Assembly: GCA_965240325.2 (NCBI GenBank)
Contig: OZ251231.1
Location: 1,612,001 to 1,676,000, forward strand
Length of the DNA: 64,000 nucleotides
Reading direction: 5' to 3'
DNA from: Rebecca billardiae RCC1528
Lineage: Eukaryota > Haptophyta
Part shown: positions 29,799 to 42,114 of the stretch, piece by piece
How the letters are laid out: the number at the start of each line of letters is the position of its first letter
Position numbering within the stretch: the stretch's first letter is position 1
Made by a program: the position numbers and the translations under genes
Notes under the pieces: model-generated
What the model saw: only the letters and a program-made list of their open reading frames with translations
Told to the model about the DNA's origin: nothing
Database searches by the model: none

Positions 29799-30650
29799 AT
29801 GTCGCTCAAGCCCGCGGTGCCGCGGGTGGGCTTCGGCGCGCAGGAGGAGTACAATCGAGTCGTCGATGGCGCACGCGTCATCTCGCGGGTCAGCCGGGAG
29901 AATGTCGGCCTCGCCAAGGCGGCACCGGCGCCACGCGCCTTCAAACCCATGCCGCCTCCCATCACGTCTGACGCTGAGCTGCTCGAACAGGCCAGGGCCG
30001 CCGAAGCACGAGAGCGGAGGCGAGCGGCGGCGCTCAAGTCCCGCGAGCACCAGCCACCAGCCACGTCCGATGGCCTTCGCACATTCTTCCGGCCCGAGCC
30101 CATCCAGGAGCTCGACATGCGCGTTGCGCGCGACCTCTACGATTTCCACCGCGCCACGCGGACCGTGTACGAGCTGCCACCTCCCGAAAAGCCCAAGCGG
30201 CGGTGGGTGACATACGTGCACGCGCAAACGAATCACGACCTGAGGACGCGGGCACTGCGTGATCAGGCGGAGCCGCCCACACTCAAGGCGGACCCTCACA
30301 CCTCGACGTCCATCCGGGCCGAGATGAACCGGCGCAGCGCGCGGGCATCGGAGCGCGCCAACAGGGCAGAGTGGCGTTCCCACATCCACCTGCCGAGCAA
30401 CCAGGATCTGCGGGCCGCGGCGTACCTCGACAAGCGGCAGGGCGAGCTACGCATGGGCGAGTCGACCGCGCCGCGTGAGGTGCCCCTGGCCATGACGATG
30501 AATGGGTGCCCTGGCGCAGTGCTCGGAGGGCACTCCTTCCGTGACCTCATCCCGCGCCGCACACACCTCATGCTCGAGAACGGCAAGCCCGAGTTCGAGC
30601 TGGCAACGCTGGCGAGGGTCCAGCGCGGAGAGCGCAGCGTCGTCACTTGA
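29799..30650 (+). CDS. Hypothetical charged protein with two copies of a W-x-x-(Y/H)-(V/I)-H motif
   Basis: 283 residues from ATG 29799. An upstream in-frame start at 29691 would put 36 more residues inside the divergent promoter, so I prefer the later ATG. No known domain. Two related segments are visible: WVTYVHAQTNHDLRTRALRD and WRSHIHLPSNQDLRAAAYLD, about 70 residues apart, following W-x-(T/S)-(Y/H)-(V/I)-H-x-x-(T/S)-N-x-DLR-x-x-A-x-x-D. The rest is rich in Arg, Glu and Pro, with a short helical stretch (AELLEQARAAEARERRRAAA). Small basic proteins with such paired motifs are often structural, for example microtubule-associated in flagella, but that is speculation. Confidence 0.65.
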   Translation: MSLKPAVPRVGFGAQEEYNRVVDGARVISRVSRENVGLAKAAPAPRAFKPMPPPITSDAELLEQARAAEARERRRAAALKSREHQPPATSDGLRTFFRPEPIQELDMRVARDLYDFHRATRTVYELPPPEKPKRRWVTYVHAQTNHDLRTRALRDQAEPPTLKADPHTSTSIRAEMNRRSARASERANRAEWRSHIHLPSNQDLRAAAYLDKRQGELRMGESTAPREVPLAMTMNGCPGAVLGGHSFRDLIPRRTHLMLENGKPEFELATLARVQRGERSVVT

Positions 30651-30949
30651 CGCCGTCGTCCTTTTTTGGCTTACTCGGTGCGCATCGCATGTGATGAGCC
30701 GCTTCGTCGTGCTACCCTGCGGCTTGGCGGTGCCGCGCCGGACCGCACAATTCACTCCGGCACTGACCCGAAGCGCCACACGTACCCCGGGCCGTCTTGG
30801 GATGGAGTCAGAGTCACATCGTAATAACGTTTATGTAACACCCGCCTGGCTCCAGATGGCTTCGGACCGCTTATTCGGAGCGGGAGTTCGGCGGCGGTTT
30901 ATAACAAGATCGACCGCGGATCGTTATCATCAGACCCCCCCGCGCCTTA

Positions 30950-31483
30950 CAGGCAATCGCGGGCAGCAATAAGAAGTCAGAGATCTCACGGCTAGTCTCA
31001 GCGGGTTCTTAGCCGTTCGGTAGCCCGAGCGCCTACGGAGTCTCAGTTTCTTAGCGCTAGGTCCGCCCGCCGCGCAGGCGCGGGGGGCGCAGGGCCGGGC
31101 AGAGCCCCCGCGGCCGAGCTGAGTGTTCAGAGTTCAGGCCTGGCCGGCGAGGCCGAAGAAAATTTTGCGCCATTTTGGAGCAATAAATCTGGCATGATGT
31201 TGCATGGATGCTGCGGTGCACTGGCCAGGAGCCAGTCATCAGGAGAAGTCGGGACTTGGCCTGTACTCGTAGTCGGGCCGTGCGCCGGCGTCCCACGGGC
31301 CGACTGCGCCTCGGCGGACCACTCGTCAGCCGCGACGACTGTCACTGTAGTCCCGGTTTCTTAGTGTGACTATGCGTTTAGCGAACCAGCCATCAATCGC
31401 TAGTCTCAGTTTCTAGGCCAGATCCGCAGATAGCAAGCCCCAGTTTCTTAACGTGACAGCTCCTTATTGCCCGCGATTGCCTG
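30950..31483. mobile_element. 534 bp MITE candidate with TA target duplication
   Basis: The ends are CAGGCAATCGCGGGC and its exact reverse complement GCCCGCGATTGCCTG, each flanked by TA (30948-30949 and 31484-31485). The next bases also pair with one small gap (AATAAG / CTTATT). There is no transposase inside. TA duplication and CAG ends fit Tc1/mariner-type MITEs. Confidence 0.6.
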
Positions 31484-32492
31484 TATTCAATTCCGGCCGC
31501 CCGTATATTCGGTTACTATATATATATTCCGAGACGCAGCGGCCTGGTTATAATTACATATTGTAGTAGTGGGCCATTTAATAGATATAGCTGCTGCTGG
31601 ACTTCAGCCAGGGCGCGAGGGCTCAAACTAGAAGTAGACGGGCCGACAAGCCCGTAGCTTAAGTATGCCGTGTGAATCGCCATGCCACTATGTCTATAGT
31701 TAATAACTGAAACTAGTAATAATAATAAGTTCATGGCATCAGTGTCACGACAGTACGTAGCTAAGTCACTGAAAGTACTGATGAGCCCCTTCCGATCCGT
31801 AACTCACTACAGTTTACTAATAATAAGAGACGCGCACACAGCTCAGGCAGTACTACAGTTTAATACAGTATGGTTTAACGTGCACACTTGGCCTTAAGGC
31901 ATGATTGACGCCATCCAACACTGCACAAAGACACTGCCACAAAACAGACCGGCGCAGGCAGGTGAGGGGCGCGTTGCCGCACCTCATCGAGGCGGCCATT
32001 GCAGCAAGCGGCCGCCCCGCGCTCGGAGGCACGCGCTCGAGAGCGCGCTCTGACACCACACGGGGAGGGTGCTGCACGACAGTCTGGGACTGGATGTTGT
32101 ATCCCAGCCACCTCGAGAGTGCAGCCGCGCCGAACACCTGCCTGCGCTGTGAGCGACGCCGCGAGTCCAGTCGTAGATCTATGTCTCCGGTCATGTGAGC
32201 AGTTATCGTTGAGGTCCCAGGCATCTTAAATCGCGCCCGGCGCGGCCACCCGCTTACGTCACCTTCTTACGTGCCGCGCGCCCCCTCCCGCCTCCGCGCC
32301 GTCAGAGCTCACGCGCGCCGGGGCGCCATCGAACTTACGAAGATACGCGCTGGCGTATATAGATCTTCTCACTTAGACTGCCACGGCCCGAAGTCACTAA
32401 GAAGTCCGAACGGAACGAAGTCGAAGACGACGTGCGAGTCAAACAGAGTGCTGAGATACGACGGTACTGACGAGCTATAAATGTACGTTTAT

Positions 32493-32513
32493 ATACGTCT
32501 CTCTCTCTCTCTG

Positions 32514-32574
<61 letters not shown>

Positions 32575-32637
32575 AGCGCGCTCTCTCTCTCTCTCTAGCG
32601 CGCTCTCTCTCTCTCTCTAGCGCTCTCTCTGATGTCT
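32493..32637. repeat. (CT)n microsatellite
   Basis: Nearly uninterrupted CT repeats with GT and TCTAGCGCGC interruptions. Confidence 0.9.
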
Positions 32638-32801
32638 ATCTATATATATCGATCGTCTATGCTGCGCTATTATTTATCTAGTTATCTATAGTCATCTGTC
32701 TACTGTAGCATGTCGATGGCGTTCGTCCGACACTACGAGTACGACGTCACAGCCGAACGACACGACGACGAACCGTGTCGTCCGCCATCGGCTGCTATAT
32801 T

Positions 32802-34121
32802 TTATTTGATGGCCGATCGCAGCAGCGAACGGTAGAGCGCGCGGGCGTACCGGTAGAGCTCAATGTCCGGTTGGAGGAAGGTCCGGACCGCCGCGTACTC
32901 GGAAGGCGGGATCAGCCGCACCGCGCGCTCCGCGGACTGCACCAGCGTCGTCGGCGTTTGCGCGGCGGCCGCGGCGGCCGCGGCAGAGGAGCGCAGCTGT
33001 GCAGTGCCTTCCGCCGCCACCCGCTGCCGTCTCCACGCCCCGCTGATATCTACCCACGCGTTCTCGCGCACCTCGTCCTTGCCGCTCGCCATCTCAAGGG
33101 CAGGCGCGCGCGCCAGCGCGGCGAGGGCGCGCGTGCCGTTGCGCAGCCCTTCCTCGAGGATCAGCGCCGCCACGTACTCGCGCACGTTGCGCTTGGCCGC
33201 GCGGAGGAGGCGGGCGGCGGTGGATTGGTCAGCGGCCGTGCCGCCCACGCCGGGCGCGGACGCGTTGCCGCGCCTCGCGCTGGAGGGCGCATCGGACGCG
33301 TCGAGGCGCGCGCCGGAAGCACTGGCTGCCAGCGGTGGTAGTGGCCCGCAGTCCATGCGATACTCCCCGCGCGGCGGCGGGCGGGAGCGGCGCTCGTCGG
33401 CGGCGACGGCGCACGGCGCACATGCGAGCCTGCCCGAGAGCTGCTCGACGTACGGGTTGCCGAGCAGCGCCGTGAACTCGGAGAACGAGGCGTTGTGCGG
33501 GCACACGCGGCCGTCAATGGCGGCGAACGCATTGGGCGCGCACAGGTGGCCGCCCTCGGCGCACGCGAGGCAGAAGTAGCGGTACGAGCTCAGCGCGCGC
33601 CGAACGGGGTCGCGCAGCAGCGTAAAGTAGGTACACGGCCGCCGCCCGCCCGCGCCGCCGCCGCCGCCGCCGCCGGCGCCACCCCCGCCCGCCCACAGCG
33701 TGCGACAGTGCCCGAAGAAAGCCTGCACCAGCGTTATGGGCTGCGCACCCTGACCCACCGCCACTGGGCACGGAACCTGCGCACGCGGCACCGTCGCGGA
33801 AGGCGCCCGCTCACTGCCACCCATGTGCATGGGCATATAGCGTGGCAGCGCACTGCCCTGCACGCGCGACATGTGCGCGCGCAAGCTCGACGATCCCACC
33901 TTGGCAAACGGCACATAGACGAGCGTGCGGCCGCTGTGCCCGCCAACGGCATCACCAAAGCGGCGCGAGAGGCCGCCCGGCTCGGGCATCAGCCCATCGA
34001 CGCAGCCAAGGGTGCGAACTGCGTCTACGGGCGCGATGGCGTAGTCCGGCACAGAGACCCCGCCTCTCGTCGTCGTAGCGAGCGTCGCCACGGCGAGAAC
34101 TGCCATCGTGCAGGCGGTCAT
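32802..34121 (-). CDS. Golgi-type carbohydrate sulfotransferase
   Basis: 439 residues from ATG 34121; the open frame continues 5' into the inverted-repeat promoter, but this ATG begins a membrane-anchor-like leader (MTACTMAVLAVATLATTT). The sulfotransferase fold is supported by a 5'-phosphosulfate loop (VPFAKVGSSSLR, K74-S79) and the 3'-phosphate motif LLRDPVRRALSSY (R170-D171-P172, with downstream Ser). The enzyme would move sulfate from PAPS to a sugar hydroxyl in the Golgi lumen. A Gly-rich loop (145-159) and an Ala run (coded near 32960) are lineage-specific expansions. Several NxS/T sites and many cysteines fit a luminal protein. It is head-to-head with the SGNH gene at 34427. The acceptor substrate is not predictable; sulfated acidic polysaccharide is likely in this cell type. 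Confidence 0.82.
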   Translation of the reverse strand: MTACTMAVLAVATLATTTRGGVSVPDYAIAPVDAVRTLGCVDGLMPEPGGLSRRFGDAVGGHSGRTLVYVPFAKVGSSSLRAHMSRVQGSALPRYMPMHMGGSERAPSATVPRAQVPCPVAVGQGAQPITLVQAFFGHCRTLWAGGGGAGGGGGGGAGGRRPCTYFTLLRDPVRRALSSYRYFCLACAEGGHLCAPNAFAAIDGRVCPHNASFSEFTALLGNPYVEQLSGRLACAPCAVAADERRSRPPPRGEYRMDCGPLPPLAASASGARLDASDAPSSARRGNASAPGVGGTAADQSTAARLLRAAKRNVREYVAALILEEGLRNGTRALAALARAPALEMASGKDEVRENAWVDISGAWRRQRVAAEGTAQLRSSAAAAAAAAQTPTTLVQSAERAVRLIPPSEYAAVRTFLQPDIELYRYARALYRSLLRSAIK

Positions 34122-34146
34122 CGTGAACTGGCACTGCTTGCGGGCT

Positions 34147-34440
34147 CGTCGACCAAGGGGTCTTACAAATAACCCACTCCGACTGGGGAGGAAGCCCCCA
34201 GTGCGAGCTCGGTCCCATGTTCTGTACGCCGCGGTTCTGAAGTCCGGTGATTTCGCAGGCTTCAGCGGTGATTTTCTAGCCGAAACGCCTATTCTGAACG
34301 ATCTCCGGACAAAAAGCCACTGTGACCAGGCTTCCAAAACACCGGACTCTGGAACCGCGGCGTACAGAACATGGGTCCACTTGCCTTCCTCCCCAGTGGG
34401 TTTTTAAAGACTCCTTGCGTCGACCGATGTCGGGATGGCT
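34147..34440. promoter_or_regulatory. Inverted-repeat divergent promoter
   Basis: The space between the sulfotransferase and SGNH genes is an imperfect mirror. 34214-34237 (CCCATGTTCTGTACGCCGCG plus GTTC) pairs perfectly with 34352-34375. Outward, blocks such as AACCCACT...GGGGAGGAAG also pair, giving arms of about 105 bp around a ~110 bp centre. Each gene therefore has nearly the same sequence upstream. Confidence 0.75.
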
Positions 34441-35653
34441 ACTGCCCTCTGTCGCTTGCCCCTTGGCCGCCGCCGCTGCCGCGCCGCCGGTGGTGCGGGC
34501 GCGTGCGCCCGACGTTGGCAGCGCCTCGCGCCTCCTGCGCGACTGCTTCGACGAGCAGCGCGTCGTCTTCATCGGCGACTCCACCTCCCGCTACGACTAC
34601 GAGGCGCTCACGTTTGCGCTCGACGGCGTCCGCCTCGAGGCGTTCCCCCTCAGCCCGCTCGACGCACGCATCTACCAGCGCATCCCGCCGAGGGGCCACG
34701 AGGACCTGCTGCCGGCGTGGACCAAGCTCGAGCCACGCATCCCGCCGGGCTGCCACGGGCACCCCACCGTGAGCAAGTGGGCCCCCGTGATGCGGTGGAC
34801 GCACGGCCTCGTGTCAGCGCACGAGCTGTGTGACTGCTCGTCCGGCAACGCGACGTTTCCCTTTGACGGGCGCCATGAGAACCGCGTGTTTCGGACGGAA
34901 CGCATGCGCGCGAAGCGCGGCTACCTCGCCTTCATCCAGCTGCATGGCATCGAGGACGTGCACGGCAGCGTGCCGTGGGCCAACCTTGGCGCGTACGCGG
35001 ACGGCCGCATCACGGACGCGCGCACCGTCACGCCGTGCCCACCCGGCTCCAACCACGAGGCCGCGTGGGGGGCGAGCCCGCACGAGCTGCTCGAGCGGGT
35101 GTGGGCCCACCTGCGCCCCACGCTGCTCGTGCTCAACATCCGGCACTGGGTCGAGAACACCGAAGTGGCTCCGCAGGAGTGGCGGCTGTTGGCGCACTCG
35201 GCACAAGCGCTGGCGCGCAACACGGGCACGGCGCTCTACTGGCGGCGGACGCCCGCGCTCGGTGACAACGGGGCGGCGGGCTACCCGCTGGCTCGAAGGC
35301 GCGTAGACGCCATATTTGCGGCCCACGGCTTTCGCATTCTCGACGTGACGCGCCTCGCCGAAGAGTTTGCGCGCTCGTCCGGCGTGCCGTGGTTTGCGCC
35401 CAATTCGACGCACTGCGCGCTCGCGGGACGAGTGTGTCTCGGCGGCGACCGCAGCCTATTTGCCGACCCGGTCCACTTGAGCAGCCAGTGCAGCGCCCAC
35501 GTCGCGTGCGCGCTTGCCGCGCTCGTGTGCCACCGGGCCAGCCGTGACGACGGTACTGTCAGGAGGAAGTTAATATGCACGCCCGGGCTTGCGCCACTCT
35601 TTCGCACCACATATACCGCTGCTGTAGTTCAGAGCGCACCTAAGACTTGTTAA
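34427..35653 (+). CDS. Secreted SGNH/GDSL-type (PC-esterase-like) hydrolase or acyltransferase
   Basis: 408 residues from ATG 34427, whose first 22 residues form a signal peptide (WLLPSVACPLAAAAAAPPVV). Catalytic block I is VVFIGDSTSR with Ser52, and the C-terminal block DPVHLSS has D347 and H350, the D-x-x-H arrangement of PC-esterase/TBL and SGNH enzymes. Between them, NIRHWVEN holds the Asn/His region. Cysteines are spaced for disulfides (CALAGRVC). The family adds or removes O-acetyl groups on cell-wall or glycoprotein sugars in the secretory pathway, so it fits with the divergent sulfotransferase. An upstream in-frame extension lies within the inverted-repeat promoter and was not used. 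The exact reaction is unknown. Confidence 0.78.
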   Translation: MSGWLLPSVACPLAAAAAAPPVVRARAPDVGSASRLLRDCFDEQRVVFIGDSTSRYDYEALTFALDGVRLEAFPLSPLDARIYQRIPPRGHEDLLPAWTKLEPRIPPGCHGHPTVSKWAPVMRWTHGLVSAHELCDCSSGNATFPFDGRHENRVFRTERMRAKRGYLAFIQLHGIEDVHGSVPWANLGAYADGRITDARTVTPCPPGSNHEAAWGASPHELLERVWAHLRPTLLVLNIRHWVENTEVAPQEWRLLAHSAQALARNTGTALYWRRTPALGDNGAAGYPLARRRVDAIFAAHGFRILDVTRLAEEFARSSGVPWFAPNSTHCALAGRVCLGGDRSLFADPVHLSSQCSAHVACALAALVCHRASRDDGTVRRKLICTPGLAPLFRTTYTAAVVQSAPKTC

Positions 35654-37517
<1,864 letters not shown>

Positions 37518-38740
37518 TCATGGGCGCTCCCTGACTTCTGTGTCGCCAAGCCCAAGGCCGGCTCCTGCCTTCTCGTCGTGGGCTCTGGAGCTTCTACTCT
37601 TGATCGCTTTGAGAAACTGCTTGTTCGAGCTGAAGCCCTTGCTGGGATCAGGGTACCCCAGCTCAGTCAAGCGCGCGACGATCTGCTCAGGGCTCCTGAA
37701 GCGGGCCCAATTCACCGGCGTCGAAGCGTTCTTGCGTATCCAGCCGCCGGTCCAGTCGATCTTGTGCACGTGCGCCGCCGTGGCGGAGAGGCCGGTGTCC
37801 GCCGCAAAGTCCTCCCACGCCTGCTTCACCAGCTTGCTGCCATAAATGTCGTCGAAGATGACAATGCCGCCGACCGAGACGCGGTCCCAGAGGTGGTATA
37901 GCGCGTGCTGGTACCTGAGAGGCGCGGCGGCATGCGGGCGCGCAGGCGCGCACGCGCGTGCAGCCCACGTCGCGCGCAGCCCGTCAGCAAACGGACGGCG
38001 CCCGACCCCGCTGTGCCTAGCGCGCGCGCGGCGGGCGTCCGGCGCGCTGCTGCGCACGAGCTGTAGTAGTTGGCGTCGATGCGTAGCACTGCGAAGCGCT
38101 CACGCTCCCAAACGCGCCGGAACCGGCGCAGCGTCTGCTCAAACAGGCCCTTGTGCATCACGACGCGCCCCGCCCGGAGCTCGTCCCCGTACCCGTACTT
38201 GACAAAATTGCGCGCCACCTGCTCTTTGCTCACCCGCAGGAAGGCCGCGTTGCCGCCGTACCCGCTGAGCGTGCCGAAGACATCGAACAGGTGCACGCGC
38301 CGATGCCGTTGGCCGAGGAGATCGAGCAACGCCCTCGCATAGATGCACGTCCCCCCACGCCAGACCCCGAGCTCAGCAAAGCTGCCGTCGACGCGGTTCG
38401 CGACGACGGACTCGATCGCCTCGCGCACATTGCGCAGCCGCTTGTGACCGATCATGGTGTGCCCGTACGGCGGCCAATCCAGCCCGCTGCTACGCTTGTA
38501 GGCCTCGAACGGCCACGTTTTATTGCACGAGCCCGGCGGCCAGATCTCGCACTGGCCGGCCTCGTCGGTGAGCGTCCCGACGAGCGCCATCTCCAGCAGG
38601 GTGAGGTACTGCGCCGCAATGCCATCGCCGTGGGCGGGTAGAGCGTCACGGCACGCCTCATCGCACGGGCCTGGCGTCGAGGGTGTGTCGTCGATTCCGA
38701 GTGGCGCGGCGAGGATCGCGACGACAGCGACCGTATTCAT
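37518..38740 (-). CDS. TylF-like (macrocin O-methyltransferase family) SAM-dependent methyltransferase, secreted
   Basis: Two exons, 38740-38058 and 37914-37518 (phase 2), give 359 residues. A signal peptide (MNTVAVVAILAAPLG) opens the protein. Methyltransferase landmarks: GSFAELGVWRGGTCIYA (SAM-binding motif I), VHLFDVFGTLSGYGG (acidic motif II), FAVLRIDANYY then SSYQHALYHLWDRVSVGG across the splice, and GGIVIFDDIYGS with the metal-binding Asp pair. The family O-methylates sugars or similar hydroxyls using a divalent metal. The 143 bp intron has donor GTGCGC and acceptor CTCAG; it was placed because the spliced order DANYYSS-YQHALYHL matches the family while both unspliced frames fail. Neighbouring secreted sugar-modifying genes suggest polysaccharide methylation. 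Confidence 0.86.
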
Positions 38741-39728
38741 GCCGGGCGCGCGCCCGCGTGGGAAAGCCGCGAGTAAATAGAATTGGTATGGGGGTAGCTG
38801 CTTGTTCTAAAAGCCGTGCTGGTAGGGCGGTAAGGGCTGTTCAACTTCCTGTCCTCGGGATGTCTTCGAGCGCCTCGCGTCCGCGAGGCGTGCCCGCAAC
38901 AACTCCTCACGCCGGTGCCCTCGGGCACCATCCACACTGAACGCATCTAGCACGCCGCGTATCGCACACGCAACTCATTGACCCATCCGCTCTCGCACAC
39001 GAACGCCTTAACCTCCCCGCCGCCTGCTTGCCAAGCTCGCCCGGGATGATCACAACACTTGCCTTCCACTCGACGGCGCTCCGTAGGTGCCTGTGGGCCG
39101 CCCTCCTCCCCTGAGCACTGCCCAGCCCTCTACAGGCGGCCGAACGACGCCCCAGACTGCGCCCGCCCCGGCCCTCTCGCGGCGGCCGCGAGCGCACGTG
39201 CCCCCCACCCCCTTCCCCATCCTGCCCGTTTCGCGAAAAACCCCTCCCCCCCCCAAAACGCACGCCGGACGCCGCTGTGCATCCGGGGGGGGGCGCCCGG
39301 TGGGCCCACTCCGGAGTCCGGACCAGGGTTTGGAATTCCCCCGCCGAATAAATTGCCGAGAGCCCGAGTTTCGGTCCTGCCCTCGCCGTCGGGATGTCTT
39401 CCAGCGCCTCGCGCCCGCGAGGCGCGCCCGCAACAACTCCTCACGCCGGTGCCCTTGGGCACCAATCCACACTGAACGCATTCAGCACCCCGCGTATCGC
39501 ACACGCAACGCATTGACCCATCCGCACTCGCACACGAACGCCTTAACCTCCCCGCCGCCTGCTTGCCAAGCTGGCCCGGGATCGACTTCCACCGTGGCGA
39601 CGACGGCGACCCGTAGACCAGGGTTTGGAATTCCTGTGCGAACCCCGCCGCGCACACCCGGGCGAGCACCCTCACTCCGCAGTCCGCAACGGCCCCCCGC
39701 AGCTCCCGCACCCGCCACACCGACCACC
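38741..39728. repeat. Two direct copies of a ~205 bp repeat E in a C-rich stretch
   Basis: 38853-39062 and 39393-39600 share ACTCCTCACGCCGGTGCCC through to GCTTGCCAAGCT(C/G)GCCCGGGAT with about a dozen differences. Between them is a C/G-homopolymer-rich stretch (39244-39290). No gene supported. Confidence 0.7.
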
Positions 39729-40115
39729 ATGTACAGGTACGGCACACTCGGCAACTTCTACAGCAAGACTGGCTGGCCGGCCTACCCCACCTGCGACGAC
39801 CACGAGCTCCGGCGAAAGCTGAGCCCGCCGCCCGACCCCACCGCCAAGCCGCAGGCGGCTACGGCGATGGTCAAGCTGCCCGCGCGCGTCCTGGCCAACC
39901 GGTGGCGACCAACTCGTACGGCGGGCGGCAGCTGGAAGGACTCACCCGGGACCTCAAAAGCAAGTACGCCCCCCGCCATTGGCTCGGTGCTCGAGAACAT
40001 GGACACCTGCGACCGCCTGGCCAACAGCCTGCGCGTGCCGAACACGACAGGCCCCAGCGCCGCTGCAGCTGCCCCCCGTGATCCGGCTGCCGCCGTGCCG
40101 CCGTCGCTGGCGTAG
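39729..40115 (+). CDS. Hypothetical ORF
   Basis: 128 codons from ATG 39729, opening MYRYGTLGNFYSKTGWPAYP, a sequence more protein-like than its Pro/Ala/Thr-rich surroundings. No family recognised. Frames alternate between here and 40450, so it may be one exon of a larger or broken gene. Confidence 0.3.
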   Translation: MYRYGTLGNFYSKTGWPAYPTCDDHELRRKLSPPPDPTAKPQAATAMVKLPARVLANRWRPTRTAGGSWKDSPGTSKASTPPAIGSVLENMDTCDRLANSLRVPNTTGPSAAAAAPRDPAAAVPPSLA

Positions 40116-40169
40116 AGCCGCGCGCGGCGCTGGCGCGCCAGACGTGCCCGGTTGGGCAGCGCAGGCATC

Positions 40170-40262
40170 CTCAGCGGCCAGGGCGACGACTTCCTCAACG
40201 GCCAGGGCGACGACTTCCTCGTCAACGGCCAGGGCGACGACTTCCTCAACGGCAAGGGCGAC
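40170..40262 (+). repeat. 24-27 bp minisatellite coding for NGQGDDFL repeats
   Basis: Four copies of GGCCAGGGCGACGACTTCCT-type units. In frame with an ATG at 40152 they read NGQGDDFL, NGQGDDFL, VNGQGDDFL, NGKGDYF. This resembles the calcium-binding RTX nonapeptide GGxGxDxLx, but three of four units are eight residues long. Confidence 0.55.
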
Positions 40263-40602
40263 TACTTCCGCAACTCGGCAAGACCAAGGCCGCGCACACC
40301 GGCCAGGGCGACCCCATCCACTATCTGCACCACTGCATCCGCAACTCGAACACGGCCTCGGAACGTCGACGCGTACAAGTACATGATGACCAAGGGCTGG
40401 CGACGACTGCAAATACTTCAGCGGCATCCCTGGGCACCTACTTCCTCCGTGTGATCCGGCATCGACGACGACTACGTCCTCACCCGCGGCCAACGCGCTC
40501 ACACCCTCTGTCTCCAATCAGTACTTCGACAGACGAATCAGGAGAGCTGCGCCCTCGTGCCTGTGTCTTTAAATCATAGAATTCTGGTGAACACAGCTTT
40601 AA

Positions 40603-42110
40603 GGTGGCACCTCCGGAACAGACGGCGGGAGGCAAGATGGCGAAGAAACAGCCCCGGCGTCGCGCTCGCTCGAGGCTCGGAGGCCCGTGCGAGCCGGCGG
40701 GGGCTCGAGCGGCACGGGGCGCACGTCGGGCGGGCAGAACATGCACGTGGGCCTTCCGAACCGCTCGCCGACGGCCTCGCTCCGCCGCTTCTCGCGCTCG
40801 CGAGCTGTGTCCGTGCGCACGCGGTGGGCGGGCGTCGCGCAGCTCGACGCGAGGCGTCCACGGCGGAGGTTGGGGCCAGCTGGGCGCTCGAACGGCCTCG
40901 ACGTGCGGGGCCGGTCATGTACGTGCGCGCGCGCGCGCCGGAGCCGTCTGGCAGCCTTGTGGCTGTGCTGCGAGAACGACGTCACACCCGGGCGGCACGG
41001 CGAGGTCTGCTCGGGCCGTCTGTGCATGCATGTGCGCGAGGCGTGGGCGGGCTCACGATGGCGGGGCGCGTTGGTCGAAGGTGCGCCATGGTCGTCGGCG
41101 CCGGCTAGGTGCCGTCGGGCGCGCGCGGCGGTCCATTCGGGGCCACGCGGGCCGCCGGGAGCTCGTGCGCAGCCGCTCGGCCAGATCGGCGGCCCCGGCG
41201 GCAGTCTGAACGAGGTGAGAACTCAGATTCTGACGGTCCGCACGCCCCGGCTCGTGGTGGGCCACCAAACCCCGCGCAAGGGGGTGCGCACAAGCAGCCG
41301 TCCCGAGGAAACTGTTGGTAGGATTCGAAAATAATTTGAAAAATCGTTGAAAAAGGCCTCATTTGAGCATTTTCTACAATAATTTCGGATCCTACCAACA
41401 GTTTCCTCGGGACGGCTGCTTGCGCGCACCCCCTTGCGCGGGGTTTGGTGGCCCACCACGAGCCGGGGCGTGCGGACCGTCAGAATCTGAGTTCTCACCT
41501 CGTTCAGACTGCCGCCGGGGCCGCCGATCTGGCCGAGCGGCTGCGCACGAGCTCCCGGCGGCCCGCGTGGCCCCGAATGGACCACCGCGCGCGCCCGACG
41601 GCACCTAGCCAGCGCCGACGACCATGGCGCACCTTCAACCAACGCGCCCCGCCATCGTGAGCCCGCCCACGCCTCGCGCACATGCATGCACAGACGGCCC
41701 GAGCAGACCTCGCCGTGCCGCCCGGGTGTGACGTCGTTCTCGCAGCACAGCCACAAGGCTGCCAGACGGCTCCGGCGCGCGCGCGCGCACGTACATGACC
41801 GGCCCCGCACGTCGAGGCCGTTCGAGCGCCCAGCTGGCCCCAACCTCCGCCGTGGACGCCTCGCGTCGAGCTGCGCGACGCCCGCCCATCGCGTGCGCAC
41901 GGACACAGCTCGCGAGCGCGAGAAGCGGCGGAGCGAGGCCGTCGGCGAGCGGTTCAGAAGGCCCACGTGCATGTTCTGCCCGCCCGACGTGCGCCCCGTG
42001 CCGCTCGAGCCCCCGTCGGCTCGCACGGACCTCCGAGCCTCGAGCGAACGCGACGCCGGGGCTGTTTCTTCGCCATCTTGCCTCCCGCCGTCTGTTCCGG
42101 AGGTGCCAGC
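40603..42110. mobile_element. Palindromic (foldback) element 1, 1.51 kb, bounded by TTAA
   Basis: The two halves are reverse complements over about 720 bp each, centred at about 41356 with a ~60 nt AT-rich loop. Only scattered differences are seen (for example TTAAGG versus TTAAGC at the ends). TTAA at 40599-40602 and 42111-42114 flank it. Ends read GGTGGCACCTCCGGAACAG. Both strands of each arm carry long frames with no domain. There is no transposase, so it is a non-autonomous TTAA-type (piggyBac-like target) foldback element. Confidence 0.85.
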
Positions 42111-42114
42111 TTAA

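Larger units (their letters stand above)
30651..32801. other. 2.1 kb of non-coding repeats
   Basis: Contains a Tc1/mariner-like MITE (30950-31483), repeat A (31808-31850), repeat B (31862-31983, minus) and a 145 bp CT microsatellite (32493-32637). No gene supported. Confidence 0.6.
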
